From Pseudooceanicola algae (GTDB taxonomy: Bacteria > Pseudomonadota > Alphaproteobacteria > Rhodobacterales > Rhodobacteraceae): a stretch of DNA of 64,000 bases. The stretch is from the NCBI RefSeq assembly GCF_003590145.2, contig NZ_CP060436.1:2981001-3045000 (forward strand). The letters are read 5' to 3'. Position numbers and translations under genes: made by a program. Below are positions 32,250 through 40,410 of the stretch, one piece after another. Position 1 is the first letter of the stretch. Every line of letters starts with the position of its first letter. The notes beneath the pieces are model-generated. The model did no database searches and had not been told where the DNA came from. It worked only from the letters and a program-made list of their open reading frames with translations.

Positions 32250-33740
32250 TCAGTCGAAATTCATCACGATTGTCTTCTTCCGGGTGAAATGGTCCAGCAT
32301 AGCTTCCAGTGACGCCTCCTTGCCCAGACCCGACCGCCCGAAGCCCCCATATGACACGTTGGGCTGGATGGTCAGGTTCTGGTTGACCTGAACATAGCCC
32401 GCATCAAGCCGCGCCGTGGCATCCAGCGCGGTCGACAGGGAATCCGTCCAGACCGTTGCCGCCAGACCGTAGCGGGTTGCATTGGCACTGGCGATAACCT
32501 CTTCGTAATTGTCCCAGGCCTGAATGACCGCGACGGGGCCAAAGATTTCCTCCTGCACGCAGGGGTGATCTTCGGGCAGGCCCAGGATCAGGGTCGGCTG
32601 CATGAACAGGTCGGGCGACAGGTCCGCGTCCTTCGGCAGGGTGCCGCAGCGCAGGACGATGGCCTGCGGGGTCGCGGCGGCGCGGGCGACATAAGATCGG
32701 ATCACCCCGGCCTGACGGGCCGAGATGATGGTGCCGATATCCGTGGCCTCGTCCATCGGGTCGCCGATGATCAGCTTTTCAAGCTTGCCGGCCAACTTGT
32801 CGACAAAGGCGCTGAGCAGGCTGGAATGCACGTAGATCCGGCTGGCAGCCGTGCAGCTTTGGCCCTGTCGGGTAAAGCGCATGCCGTTGATGGCCCCGGT
32901 CACGGTCTTGTCCAGATCGGCATCGGCGCAAATGATCATCGGGCTCTTGCCGCCCAGTTCCAGGCTGACGGGAATGATCCGCCCGGCCCCGGCCTTGTAG
33001 ACCACTTCGCCGACCTCTTCGGAACCGGTGAAGGTGATCTTGGCGATATCCGCGTGGGCGGTCAGGGCTGCACCGCAATCAGGGCCATCGCCGTTCACCA
33101 CGTTCAGGACGCCGTCGGGCAGATACTGCATCAGGATCTCGGCGGCGGCGAAGGTGGCAAATGGGGCCTCTTCGGCGGCTTTGACAACCACGGTATTCCC
33201 CGCCACCAGCGCCGGAGCAATCTTGAGCATCATCAGCACCAGCGGCACGTTCCAGGGCAGGATCGCGGCAACCACCCCAAGCGGTTCGCGGGTGGTCACG
33301 GTCAGGGAGCGGGGATGAAAGGGCACGGTCTCGCCCTTCAACTCCGACGCCAGCCCGCCGTAGAATTCCAGCAGATCGGCGGCAACGGCCAGTTCACCGC
33401 GGCATTCGGTGCGGATCGCCTTGCCGGTTTCAAGGCAAAGCACGCGGGCCACGACCTCGGCTTCCGCAGCAAGGGCCCGACCGGCGGCCGCCACCCGGCG
33501 CCCCCGTTCGCGGGCCGGCAGGGCGGCCCAGGCGGGCCCGGCGGCCTTGGCGGCGGCGACGGCGGCAGCGGTTTCCCCGGGGTTGCTGGCGGCGGCCATG
33601 CCGATCCGCGCGCCGGTGGCGGGGTTTGTCACCGCCATGCCGGTGCCCACAGGGACGCGGACGCCGCCGATCAGGTTGACCTGCGCATAAGAGGCGATCA
33701 CCGCAAGCGGATCGGCGGGAAGAAAAGGATCATGGGTCAT
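32250..33740 (-). CDS. aldehyde dehydrogenase, candidate sulfoacetaldehyde dehydrogenase
   Basis: NAD(P)-dependent aldehyde dehydrogenase of 496 residues. Catalytic Cys is in GQSCTAASR, the general-base Glu in SLELGGKSP, and the cofactor motif is FTGSEEVG; the N-terminal 'ILPWNVPLVLMMLKIAPAL' is also standard. The ATG at 33740 follows AGGAA; longer starts add only low-complexity Arg-rich sequence. By itself it resembles many broad-range ALDHs. Its neighbours, a TauE/SafE exporter and a divergent taurine aminotransferase sharing mirrored operators, make sulfoacetaldehyde the best-supported substrate, giving sulfoacetate (a SafD-type reaction). Other aldehydes cannot be excluded. Confidence 0.85.
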   Translation of the reverse strand: MTHDPFLPADPLAVIASYAQVNLIGGVRVPVGTGMAVTNPATGARIGMAAASNPGETAAAVAAAKAAGPAWAALPARERGRRVAAAGRALAAEAEVVARVLCLETGKAIRTECRGELAVAADLLEFYGGLASELKGETVPFHPRSLTVTTREPLGVVAAILPWNVPLVLMMLKIAPALVAGNTVVVKAAEEAPFATFAAAEILMQYLPDGVLNVVNGDGPDCGAALTAHADIAKITFTGSEEVGEVVYKAGAGRIIPVSLELGGKSPMIICADADLDKTVTGAINGMRFTRQGQSCTAASRIYVHSSLLSAFVDKLAGKLEKLIIGDPMDEATDIGTIISARQAGVIRSYVARAAATPQAIVLRCGTLPKDADLSPDLFMQPTLILGLPEDHPCVQEEIFGPVAVIQAWDNYEEVIASANATRYGLAATVWTDSLSTALDATARLDAGYVQVNQNLTIQPNVSYGGFGRSGLGKEASLEAMLDHFTRKKTIVMNFD

Positions 33741-33857
33741 GGTCGGGTTCCTGCTGGTTACGGCGCGCGGCTGCCGGGGGCAATGGCGCGACCGTATGCG
33801 CCCCGTGCGGAGGGCCATTTATGTCCTGTCCTGACTAGGATCAGGGCGCGCGGCACT

Positions 33858-33890
33858 ACAGGGCCAGATACCCCCGATGGATAGGGCCAG
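33858..33890 (-). promoter_or_regulatory. operator pair for the aldehyde dehydrogenase promoter (MocR/TauR-like)
   Basis: Read toward the dehydrogenase gene (minus strand): CTGGCCCTAT at 33890-33881, then CTGGCCCTGT at 33867-33858. The repeats are 23 bases apart, about two helical turns. The first is extended as CAACTGGCCCTATCC. The word resembles the CTGGAC-type site reported for TauR, a MocR-type GntR regulator of taurine genes in Rhodobacter (from memory). Confidence 0.6.
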
Positions 33891-33944
33891 TTGACGGGGC
33901 GCTCCCGCCTCCGGCACCGCAGGTGGCTCCGGCTGCCGCCCCAA

Positions 33945-33977
33945 CTGGACCTATCCGATGCGCCCAGCTGGCTCTGT
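33945..33977 (+). promoter_or_regulatory. operator pair for the taurine aminotransferase promoter (MocR/TauR-like)
   Basis: Read toward the aminotransferase: CTGGACCTAT at 33945-33954, then CTGGCTCTGT at 33968-33977, again 23 bases apart. This is the mirror image of the pair at 33858-33890, including the order of the two variants. CATAAT at 34005-34010 is a possible -10 box with no good -35, as expected for an activator-dependent promoter. Confidence 0.6.
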
Positions 33978-34033
33978 TGCCGGGGCGGAGAGTCGGATAT
34001 GTGGCATAATTGGAAAATACTGTGAGGTGAGTC

Positions 34034-35419
34034 ATGTATGATAACGATCTGAGCGATATCGTCGCTGCCGACAAACGCCACGTCTGGCACCACCTCGTGC
34101 AGCACAAGGCCTTTGAATCCTCCGACCCGCGCGTGATCGTCGAAGGCAAGGGCATCCACGTCTGGGACGCCACCGGCAAACGCTATCTTGATGCGGTGTC
34201 GGGTGCTGTCTGGACGGTGAACGTGGGCTACGGCCGCGAAAGCATCGCCGACGCGGTGCGCGATCAGCTGGTGAAGCTGAACTATTTCGCCGGTGCCGCC
34301 GGCAACATCCCCGGCGCGCTGTTTGCCGAGAAGCTGATCGAAAAGATGCCGGGCATGTCCCGCGTCTACTACAACAACTCGGGCTCGGAGGCGAACGAGA
34401 AGGCCTTCAAGATGGTCCGCCAGATCGCCCACAAGAAATCCGGCGGCAAGAAGCACAAGATCCTGTTCCGGGATCGCGATTACCACGGTACGACGATCAC
34501 CTGCCTGTCCGCAGGCGGCCAGCCGGAGCGTTCGGCACAATACGGACCCTATACGCCGGGTTTCGTCGAAGTGCCCCATTGCCTTGAATACCGAGCAGCC
34601 GATCAGGGCTGGGGCGATCTGTCGGGCGCCGAATACGGTCGCCGCGCCGCCGATGCCATCGAAGAGGTCATCCTGCGCGAAGGCCCCGATACCGTGGGCG
34701 CGCTCTGCCTCGAGCCGGTAACCGCAGGCGGCGGGGTCATCACCCCGCCCGAAGGCTACTGGCCCCGCGTGCAGGAGATCTGCAAGAAGTACGACATCCT
34801 GCTGCATATCGACGAGGTCGTCTGCGGGCTGGGTCGCACCGGCACCTGGTTCGGCTACCAGAACTACGGGATCGAACCGGACATGGTCACCATGGCAAAA
34901 GGCGTTGCCTCGGGCTACGCGGCCATTGCCTGTCTCGTGACCACCGAAGAGGTCTTTGACATGTTCAAGGACGATGCCTCGGACCCTATGGGCTATTTCC
35001 GCGACATTTCGACCTTCGGCGGCTGCACGGCCGGTCCCGCTGCCGCGCTGGAAAACATGCGTATCATCGAGGAGGAAGGCCTGCTTGAGAACACCCTCGC
35101 CATGGGCGCGCGCCTGATGGAGCGGCTGGAAGAGATCAAAGCCCGACACGAGGTCGTGGGCGACGTGCGCGGCAAGGGGCTGTTCTGCGGCCTCGAACTG
35201 GTCACCGACCGCGAAACCAGGGCTGCCGTGGCCGAGAATGACGCACAGGCCGTGGTCGCGGACTGCGCGGCGCAAGGCGTGATGATCGGCGTCACCAACC
35301 GGTCGCTGCCGGGGTTGAACAACACACTCTGCCTGTCGCCAGCCCTGATTGTCACTGCAGGCCAGATCGACGAAATTGCGGCGGCCATAGATGCCGCCCT
35401 GACGAAGGTCTTCGGCTAG
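34034..35419 (+). CDS. tpa: taurine-pyruvate aminotransferase (class III)
   Basis: PLP-dependent class III aminotransferase of 461 residues, best read as taurine-pyruvate aminotransferase, which turns taurine and pyruvate into sulfoacetaldehyde and alanine. The fold is clear: 'YYNNSGSEANEKAFKMVRQ', 'LLHIDEVVCGLGRTGTWFG' (Asp binding the PLP ring nitrogen) and MVTMAKGVASGY, whose Lys forms the Schiff base. The 'HVWHHLVQHKAF' start is typical of the taurine group in Rhodobacterales. It is divergent from the ALDH-TauE/SafE pair and shares mirrored operators. Xsc, which would cleave sulfoacetaldehyde, is not in the window, so taurine nitrogen rather than carbon may be the target. Confidence 0.8.
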   Translation: MYDNDLSDIVAADKRHVWHHLVQHKAFESSDPRVIVEGKGIHVWDATGKRYLDAVSGAVWTVNVGYGRESIADAVRDQLVKLNYFAGAAGNIPGALFAEKLIEKMPGMSRVYYNNSGSEANEKAFKMVRQIAHKKSGGKKHKILFRDRDYHGTTITCLSAGGQPERSAQYGPYTPGFVEVPHCLEYRAADQGWGDLSGAEYGRRAADAIEEVILREGPDTVGALCLEPVTAGGGVITPPEGYWPRVQEICKKYDILLHIDEVVCGLGRTGTWFGYQNYGIEPDMVTMAKGVASGYAAIACLVTTEEVFDMFKDDASDPMGYFRDISTFGGCTAGPAAALENMRIIEEEGLLENTLAMGARLMERLEEIKARHEVVGDVRGKGLFCGLELVTDRETRAAVAENDAQAVVADCAAQGVMIGVTNRSLPGLNNTLCLSPALIVTAGQIDEIAAAIDAALTKVFG

Positions 35420-35755
35420 ACTTCTGGCCTTCGTTGATCAACCACCTGACGGTGCGGTCTGCCTGCAGTGCCGCACCGTTCCCGTTTCAGAGGCAGATGT
35501 CGTGCGCGTCACCTCTGTGGGATGCCTCCGGCGGGAGTATTTCTGGCCAGATGACATGGGAGCGCTGCTCTTTATCATCTGGCCGAAAATACTCCGGGGG
35601 CCGCGCAGCGGCGGGGCAGAGCCCCTTGGGACTGGTGCAATTTCGCGCGGCTTTGGATCGCAGGGCTTGGCAAGCTCCGTCGTTCTGCTTCTCGCGGTTG
35701 CCGTGGAGAATGGTCCGTCTAGGGTGGTGAGAACCCCGCCGGATGGAGAGCCAGG
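35420..35755. other. 336-base gap with facing repeats
   Basis: No gene recognised between tpa and the thioesterase. The main content is a long hairpin-forming repeat pair at 35534-35595, followed by a GC hairpin arm of the form GGCCGCGCAGCGGCGGGGCA ending in GAGCCCC. The final 60 bases should hold the thioesterase promoter; I see no clear boxes. Confidence 0.6.
35534..35595. repeat. facing 21-base inverted repeat (second repeat family)
   Basis: The left arm at 35534-35554 (GGAGTATTTCTGGCCAGATG plus A) and the right arm at 35575-35595 match in 19 of 21 positions when the right is reversed, with a 20-base spacer. Each arm is preceded, reading inward, by a GC-rich segment ending in CTCCGG or CCCCCGG. 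The layout parallels the ATATTT repeat family but with a different tail. Similar units are, from memory, common between genes in Rhodobacteraceae. Confidence 0.7.
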
Positions 35756-36229
35756 ATGCCCGAGAAGACTTTGGAAATGACCGTGTTGATGACGCCCGAC
35801 ATGGCGAACTTCAGCGGCAAGGTGCATGGGGGTGCGCTGCTCAACCTGCTGGACCGCGTCGCGTTTTCCTGTGCCTCACGTTATTCGCAGCGCTATGCGG
35901 TCACGCTGTCCGTCGATCAGGTCACCTTCAAGGAACCGATCAATGTGGGCGAACTCGTGACTTTTCGCGCCAGCGTCAACCATACCGGGCGCACCTCGAT
36001 GGAGATCGGCATTCGTGTCGAGGCTCAGGAGATTCGCTCCAGCCTCTCGAGGCATACGAATTCATGCTATTTCACGATGGTTGCCGTCGATGACAACGCC
36101 AAGCCGACTCCGGTTCCGCAGGTCGAACTGGCGGACGAGGAATCCTTGCGGCGCAATCGGGCGGCTGAACTGCGCCGGGATCTGCGGCGCGAGTTCCAGA
36201 ACCGTATGAAGGAAGCCTCCAAAGGCTGA
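35756..36229 (+). CDS. hot-dog fold acyl-CoA thioesterase
   Basis: Acyl-CoA thioesterase of 157 residues with a single hot-dog domain of the cytosolic/YciA-BACH type. The central helix region 'MANFSGKVHGGALLNLLDRVAFSCASRYS' (in pieces: NFSGKVHGG, LLDRVAF) carries the usual HGG, with the candidate acidic catalytic residue in LLD. The C-terminus is charged and helical. It releases free acids from CoA esters; the chain length is unknown. It stands alone between the repeat-rich gap and a strong hairpin serving the convergent tRNA-Leu. Confidence 0.85.
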   Translation: MPEKTLEMTVLMTPDMANFSGKVHGGALLNLLDRVAFSCASRYSQRYAVTLSVDQVTFKEPINVGELVTFRASVNHTGRTSMEIGIRVEAQEIRSSLSRHTNSCYFTMVAVDDNAKPTPVPQVELADEESLRRNRAAELRRDLRREFQNRMKEASKG

Positions 36230-36283
36230 GGGTGGCATTGCGGCGCCAGATATACAGCCCCGCAAAATGCAGGCCCTGAAACG

Positions 36284-36317
36284 CGAAACGGCCCGCCTGG
36301 AAGGGCGGGCCGTTTCG
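36284..36317. terminator. 14-bp hairpin between thioesterase gene and tRNA-Leu
   Basis: CGAAACGGCCCGCC (36284-36297) pairs perfectly with GGCGGGCCGTTTCG (36304-36317) around a six-base loop. Its A-rich and T-rich flanks let it act from both sides, for the thioesterase transcript and, on the minus strand, for tRNA-Leu 23 bases away. Confidence 0.65.
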
Positions 36318-36339
36318 ACGATCAACCACCTTGGGAAAG

Positions 36340-36425
36340 TGGTGCCCAGGAGAGGACTCGAACCTCCACGTCCTTGCGAACACTAGCACCTGAAGCTAGC
36401 GCGTCTACCATTCCGCCACCTGGGC
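36340..36425 (-). tRNA. tRNA-Leu (anticodon CAG)
   Basis: Complete class II tRNA of 86 bases with encoded CCA. On the minus strand the acceptor GCCCAGG pairs with CCTGGGC, the anticodon stem CTAGC/GCTAG holds the loop TTCAGGT, giving anticodon CAG (codon CUG, leucine). The long variable arm (TGTTCGCAAGGACGT) and the GGTTCGAGTCC T arm confirm a leucine tRNA. It has its own consensus promoter at 36443-36471 and a hairpin downstream. Confidence 0.97.
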
Positions 36426-36442
36426 CGGTGTCGTGAGGCAGG

Positions 36443-36471
36443 CATATATGGGGGTAGCAAAACACTGTCAA
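36443..36471 (-). promoter_or_regulatory. consensus sigma-70 promoter for tRNA-Leu
   Basis: On the minus strand TTGACA (36471-36466) and TATATG (36448-36443) are separated by exactly 17 bases, the best -35/-10 pair I found in the window. Transcription should begin about seven bases further, close to 36436, eleven bases ahead of the mature tRNA. Confidence 0.8.
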
Positions 36472-36582
36472 CGCCGATTCATCGGATTTTTCAAAACTGC
36501 CATGCGGATTCTTGTCTGAGCGCTTGCCGGGGCCGGGCGAGGGGGCTAGGAACAAGGAAAGCAGACCAGCCGGAGGTGTCTA

Positions 36583-37566
36583 ATGTCCAAGCTCGTCACA
36601 GTTTTCGGGGGATCCGGATTCGTCGGCCGCTATATCGTTCAGCGCCTGGCGCATCAGGGGTGGCGCGTCCGCGTCGCCTGTCGTCGCCCCAACGAGGCCG
36701 GGTTCCTGCGCACCTATGGTGTCGTCGGCCAGGTCGAGCCCGTCTTCTGCAACATCCGTGACGACAACTCTGTTCGTCTGGTCACCATCGGGTCGGATGC
36801 GGTGGTGAATTGCGTCGGGACCTTCGACGCGCGCGGCAAGAACAACTTTGACGCGGTGCAGAACGAGGGCGCGGGTCGTATCGCCCGGATCGCCGCCGAG
36901 GAAGGCGTGAGCCGCATGGTGCACCTTTCCGCACTTGGCGCCGATGCAGAGGGTGAAAGCACCTATGCTCGTTCCAAGGCTGCCGGTGAAGAGGCCGTTC
37001 TGGCCGCGATGCCCGGCGCCATGATCCTGCGTCCTTCTGTGATCTTCGGGGCCGAGGACCAGTTCTTCAACCGTTTTGCCGGCATGGCCAAGATGGGACC
37101 GGTGGTGCCGCTGGTGGGCGGACAGACCCTGTTCCAGCCGGTCTATGTCGACGACGTCGCCGCAGCCGCAGAAAAAGGCGCAATCGGGCAGGCCCCCGGC
37201 GGCATTTATGAGCTGGGCGGGCCGCATGAAGCGACCCTCGCCGAATGTGTACGCGAGATGCTGGGCGTGATTCAGCGCCGCCGCCTCGTGCTGAACATGC
37301 CGGGCTTTGTCGGGACGCTGATTGGCGGTGGACTCGATTTCCTTTCGGGGGTTTCCCTTGGGCTGTTCAGCAACTCCGTGCTGACCCGCGATCAGGTGCG
37401 CCAGTTGAAGACGGACAACGTGGTCAGCGGTACGCAGATGGGTTTCGAAGACCTCGGTATTGCTCCGGTTGCCGCTGAAACCGTCCTGCCGGATTACCTG
37501 TGGCCGCACCGTCCTTCGGGGCAATATGCGGCGATCAAGGCATCGGCGCGCAATCTGAAAATCTGA
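36583..37566 (+). CDS. complex I NDUFA9-like NAD-binding protein
   Basis: Atypical short-chain dehydrogenase of 327 residues, related to the NDUFA9 accessory subunit of respiratory complex I, which is widespread in alphaproteobacteria. The nucleotide-binding motif TVFGGSGFVGRYIV is at the start; 'ILRPSVIFGAEDQFFNRFA' and the C-terminal 'YLWPHRPSGQYAAI' are typical of the group. The usual catalytic Tyr-x3-Lys is present only as 'YARSKAAGE'. GGAGG precedes the ATG at eight bases. A Rho-independent terminator follows 48 bases after the stop. Association with complex I is inferred from family knowledge, not from neighbours. Confidence 0.85.
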   Translation: MSKLVTVFGGSGFVGRYIVQRLAHQGWRVRVACRRPNEAGFLRTYGVVGQVEPVFCNIRDDNSVRLVTIGSDAVVNCVGTFDARGKNNFDAVQNEGAGRIARIAAEEGVSRMVHLSALGADAEGESTYARSKAAGEEAVLAAMPGAMILRPSVIFGAEDQFFNRFAGMAKMGPVVPLVGGQTLFQPVYVDDVAAAAEKGAIGQAPGGIYELGGPHEATLAECVREMLGVIQRRRLVLNMPGFVGTLIGGGLDFLSGVSLGLFSNSVLTRDQVRQLKTDNVVSGTQMGFEDLGIAPVAAETVLPDYLWPHRPSGQYAAIKASARNLKI

Positions 37567-37614
37567 TCTGACAACCCCTTCAAGAAGGGGACGAGATAGC
37601 CTGACAAACAGAAA

Positions 37615-37643
37615 ACCCGGCGCCTTTCGGTGCCGGGTTTTTT
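37615..37643 (+). terminator. Rho-independent terminator
   Basis: A ten-pair stem ACCCGGCGCC/GGTGCCGGGT with a TTTC loop and one G-T pair is followed by a run of six T. It ends the NDUFA9-like transcript and, read in reverse, could also serve the convergent uppP gene. Confidence 0.88.
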
Positions 37644-37663
37644 GCGTGTGTCGTTGCTGCGGC

Positions 37664-38494
37664 TCAGGCGTGTGGCGGCATCGTCGCGCCGTGGACATAA
37701 GCGTACCACAGCAGCGCCAGCCCCAGCAGCACCCGGTAGATCACATAGGGTGTGAAGCTGATCGAATTCAGCAGCTTCATCATCAGCGACAGGGCGACCA
37801 GCGCCGACAGGAAGGCAAAGACCGCGGCAATTGCCCCGTCTCGGGCGGCCTGAACATCTGCGGTGGCAATGACTTCGCCCGACAGGTAGATGGCCGAAGC
37901 GATGATCATCGGGATCGACATCAACATCGAGATCTTGGCGGCCGCCTTGCGTTCATATCCCGCGAAAAGCGCTCCGGTGATGACGATGCCAGACCGCGAG
38001 GTCCCGGGGATCAGGGCGATGGCCTGCCAGATGCCGAAGATCACGGCTTCGCGCAGGGTCCATTCTTCGGGCACCCTGCCCGTGTCGCCCCTGCGGTCGG
38101 CGATATAAAGGACGATGCCGAAGATGAGCATGGTCCAACCGATGACGGCGACGGATCTGAGCCTGTCATCCAGCCCGGTCATGGCCAGGAACAGGCCGAA
38201 CAGGATCCCCGGAATCGTGGCGATGATCAGCAGCAGTGCTAGACGGGAGCCAGGCGTATCGGCCTTGCCCGTGCACAGACGCGGCAGGCCCTGGATCGCC
38301 TCTCGGACATCGGTCCAGAAATACAGGACCACGGCACCCAGGGTGCCGACGTGGACGGCGACATCCAGTACCTGACCCTGATCCGCCATGCCGGTGATTC
38401 CCGGCAGAAGAATCAGGTGGCCCGATGAAGAAATGGGCAGAAATTCAGTAATGCCCTGGATCGCGGCCAGAAGCAGAAGGTGAAGCAATGGCAT
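37664..38494 (-). CDS. uppP: undecaprenyl-diphosphate phosphatase
   Basis: UppP/BacA of 276 residues, an integral membrane phosphatase that recycles undecaprenyl pyrophosphate to the monophosphate carrier for peptidoglycan and other envelope glycans. The two family motifs are clear: 'GITEFLPISSSGHLIL' near residues 14-29 and 'PGTSRSGIVITGALFAG' near residues 163-180. About eight membrane helices. It shares the terminator at 37615-37643 with the convergent NDUFA9-like gene. Confidence 0.95.
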   Translation of the reverse strand: MPLLHLLLLAAIQGITEFLPISSSGHLILLPGITGMADQGQVLDVAVHVGTLGAVVLYFWTDVREAIQGLPRLCTGKADTPGSRLALLLIIATIPGILFGLFLAMTGLDDRLRSVAVIGWTMLIFGIVLYIADRRGDTGRVPEEWTLREAVIFGIWQAIALIPGTSRSGIVITGALFAGYERKAAAKISMLMSIPMIIASAIYLSGEVIATADVQAARDGAIAAVFAFLSALVALSLMMKLLNSISFTPYVIYRVLLGLALLWYAYVHGATMPPHA

Positions 38495-38714
38495 TGGTGA
38501 CGCCGTCTCCTGTGATTGAATTAGGATAGCGTGTTGAAAACAAGGGGAGTCGCTGAAATTAGGTCCGCTACGTTACATAAATTGGCTCTCTCTATTCGTG
38601 CTTAAGGCGAATAACTTGGTCAAAGAGATATAATAGGTCAGCCCTTGTGACTTTTATTCCGTTTCACTATGTCATAAAACCCGCCGAGACGTTATGCGTA
38701 TAAGGAGCTAGGCC

Positions 38715-40187
38715 GTGGCGAAGCAACCGATGCTGAAATTCGTGACCGTTGACCGGGATATGCCCGAGAAACGTGACGCGAAAGTGCGCGCACATGATTT
38801 CGATGAGATCTATGCAGAGTTTGCCGCTGCCAAGGCAGAAGAGCAAGCCAGCCGCTGCTCACAGTGCGGTGTGCCTTATTGCCAAAGCCACTGCCCCTTG
38901 CACAACAATATCCCGGATTGGTTGAACCTGACCGCCACCCATCGCCTTGAAGAGGCCTATGCGATCAGCCAGGCCACCAATACCTTCCCCGAGATCTGTG
39001 GGCGGATCTGTCCCCAGGACCGGCTCTGCGAAGGCAATTGCGTCATCGAACAATCCGGTCATGGCACGGTTACCATCGGCGCTGTCGAGAAATACATTAC
39101 TGACACCGCCTGGGAGCGCGGCTGGGTGAAACCCGCAGCCCCGGATGTCGAACGCAGCGAAAGCGTCGGCATCATCGGTGCCGGTCCCGGTGGGCTGGCG
39201 GCGGCCGACATGCTGCGCCAGGCTGGTGTGCAGGTCACCGTCTATGACCGTTACGACCGCGCCGGTGGCTTGCTGACCTACGGGATCCCCGGTTTCAAGC
39301 TGGAAAAGGACGTGGTCATGCGCCGCATCAAGCAGCTTGAGGATGGCGGCGTGATCTTCGTGATGGATTGCGACGTGGGCAAGGATATCTCCTTTGCCGA
39401 GATCCGTGAAAAGCATGACGCGGTGATCATCGCGACCGGTGTCTACAAGACGCGGGATCTGACCGGTGAGGGAGCAGATTCGAAGGGCATCGTGCGGGCC
39501 ATCGACTATCTTACCGCATCCAACCGCGCCTCGAACTTCGGCGATATCGTGCCCGAATTCGAAAGCGGAGAGTTGAACGCCGCCGGCAAGAAGATCGTCG
39601 TCATCGGTGGGGGCGACACGGCCATGGACTGCGTGCGCACGGCGATCCGTCAGGGTGCGGAAAGCGTGAAGTGCCTCTATCGCCGTGACCGGGCCAACAT
39701 GCCCGGCTCGCAGCGCGAAGTTGCCAATGCCGAAGAGGAAGGCGTTGAATTCGTCTGGCTTTCCGCCCCGGTCGGTTTCACCAGCGGTGTGGTCGAACCC
39801 GGTGCCGCGGGCGCCGCGGCCGGTGTCGTGAAGACCGCCATGGTCCAGCGCATGCGCCTTGGCGCGCCGGATGCCTCTGGTCGCCAAAGCCCCGAGGTGA
39901 TCGATGGAAGCGATTACCACGAAGACGCCGATATCGTGATCAAGGCGCTCGGTTTCGAACCCGAGGACCTGCCGACGCTTTGGGACACCGACGGGCTGGA
40001 AGTGACCCGCTGGGGCACCGTGCGGGCCGAATTCGGGTCGGGCAAGACCAGCCTGCCGGGCGTCTATGCCGTGGGGGACATCGTGCGCGGTGCCAGCCTT
40101 GTGGTCTGGGCCATCCGGGACGGGCGCGATTGTGTCGCCGCCCTGCTGGAAGACCTGAACGCGGGCGCCGCCATCGCCGCCGAATAG
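38715..40187 (+). CDS. gltD: glutamate synthase (NADPH) small subunit
   Basis: Small subunit of NADPH-dependent glutamate synthase, 490 residues. It passes electrons from NADPH through FAD and iron-sulfur clusters to the large subunit. The N-terminal cluster region has CSQCGVPYC, CPLHNNIPDW, CGRICPQDRLCEGNC, then the FAD motif GIIGAGPGGLAAAD and the NADPH motif VIGGGDTAMDC. The start is GTG 38715, with AAGGAG at 38702-38707; a TATAAT at 38629-38634 in the preceding AT-rich 220-base gap may be part of the promoter. The order gltD then gltB, 223 bases apart, is the reverse of E. coli. Confidence 0.96.
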   Translation: MAKQPMLKFVTVDRDMPEKRDAKVRAHDFDEIYAEFAAAKAEEQASRCSQCGVPYCQSHCPLHNNIPDWLNLTATHRLEEAYAISQATNTFPEICGRICPQDRLCEGNCVIEQSGHGTVTIGAVEKYITDTAWERGWVKPAAPDVERSESVGIIGAGPGGLAAADMLRQAGVQVTVYDRYDRAGGLLTYGIPGFKLEKDVVMRRIKQLEDGGVIFVMDCDVGKDISFAEIREKHDAVIIATGVYKTRDLTGEGADSKGIVRAIDYLTASNRASNFGDIVPEFESGELNAAGKKIVVIGGGDTAMDCVRTAIRQGAESVKCLYRRDRANMPGSQREVANAEEEGVEFVWLSAPVGFTSGVVEPGAAGAAAGVVKTAMVQRMRLGAPDASGRQSPEVIDGSDYHEDADIVIKALGFEPEDLPTLWDTDGLEVTRWGTVRAEFGSGKTSLPGVYAVGDIVRGASLVVWAIRDGRDCVAALLEDLNAGAAIAAE

Positions 40188-40410
40188 CCGGTCCGCCGTC
40201 GCCGCGACCCGGTTTCGCTGCGCGCGCCCCGGACAGAATTTCGGAACGGATGGCCCCGCTGTCCCTTCCGCCCCGAACAGACCGATCAGAAGACCGATCG
40301 ATGCACAGGCGGTCCGGCGCAACAGCCCCAGAGGGGCGCGCCCGGATCGACTCAACATCCAGGGGCGTGGGCCGCGATGCGGCACGCCTCTTCGGCAAGG
40401 GAGACCTGAC

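Noticed and set aside
32250-33740. Betaine-aldehyde dehydrogenase identity
   Set aside because: The sequence is compatible with many ALDH types, but no choline or betaine gene is near, while the taurine neighbours share its operators.
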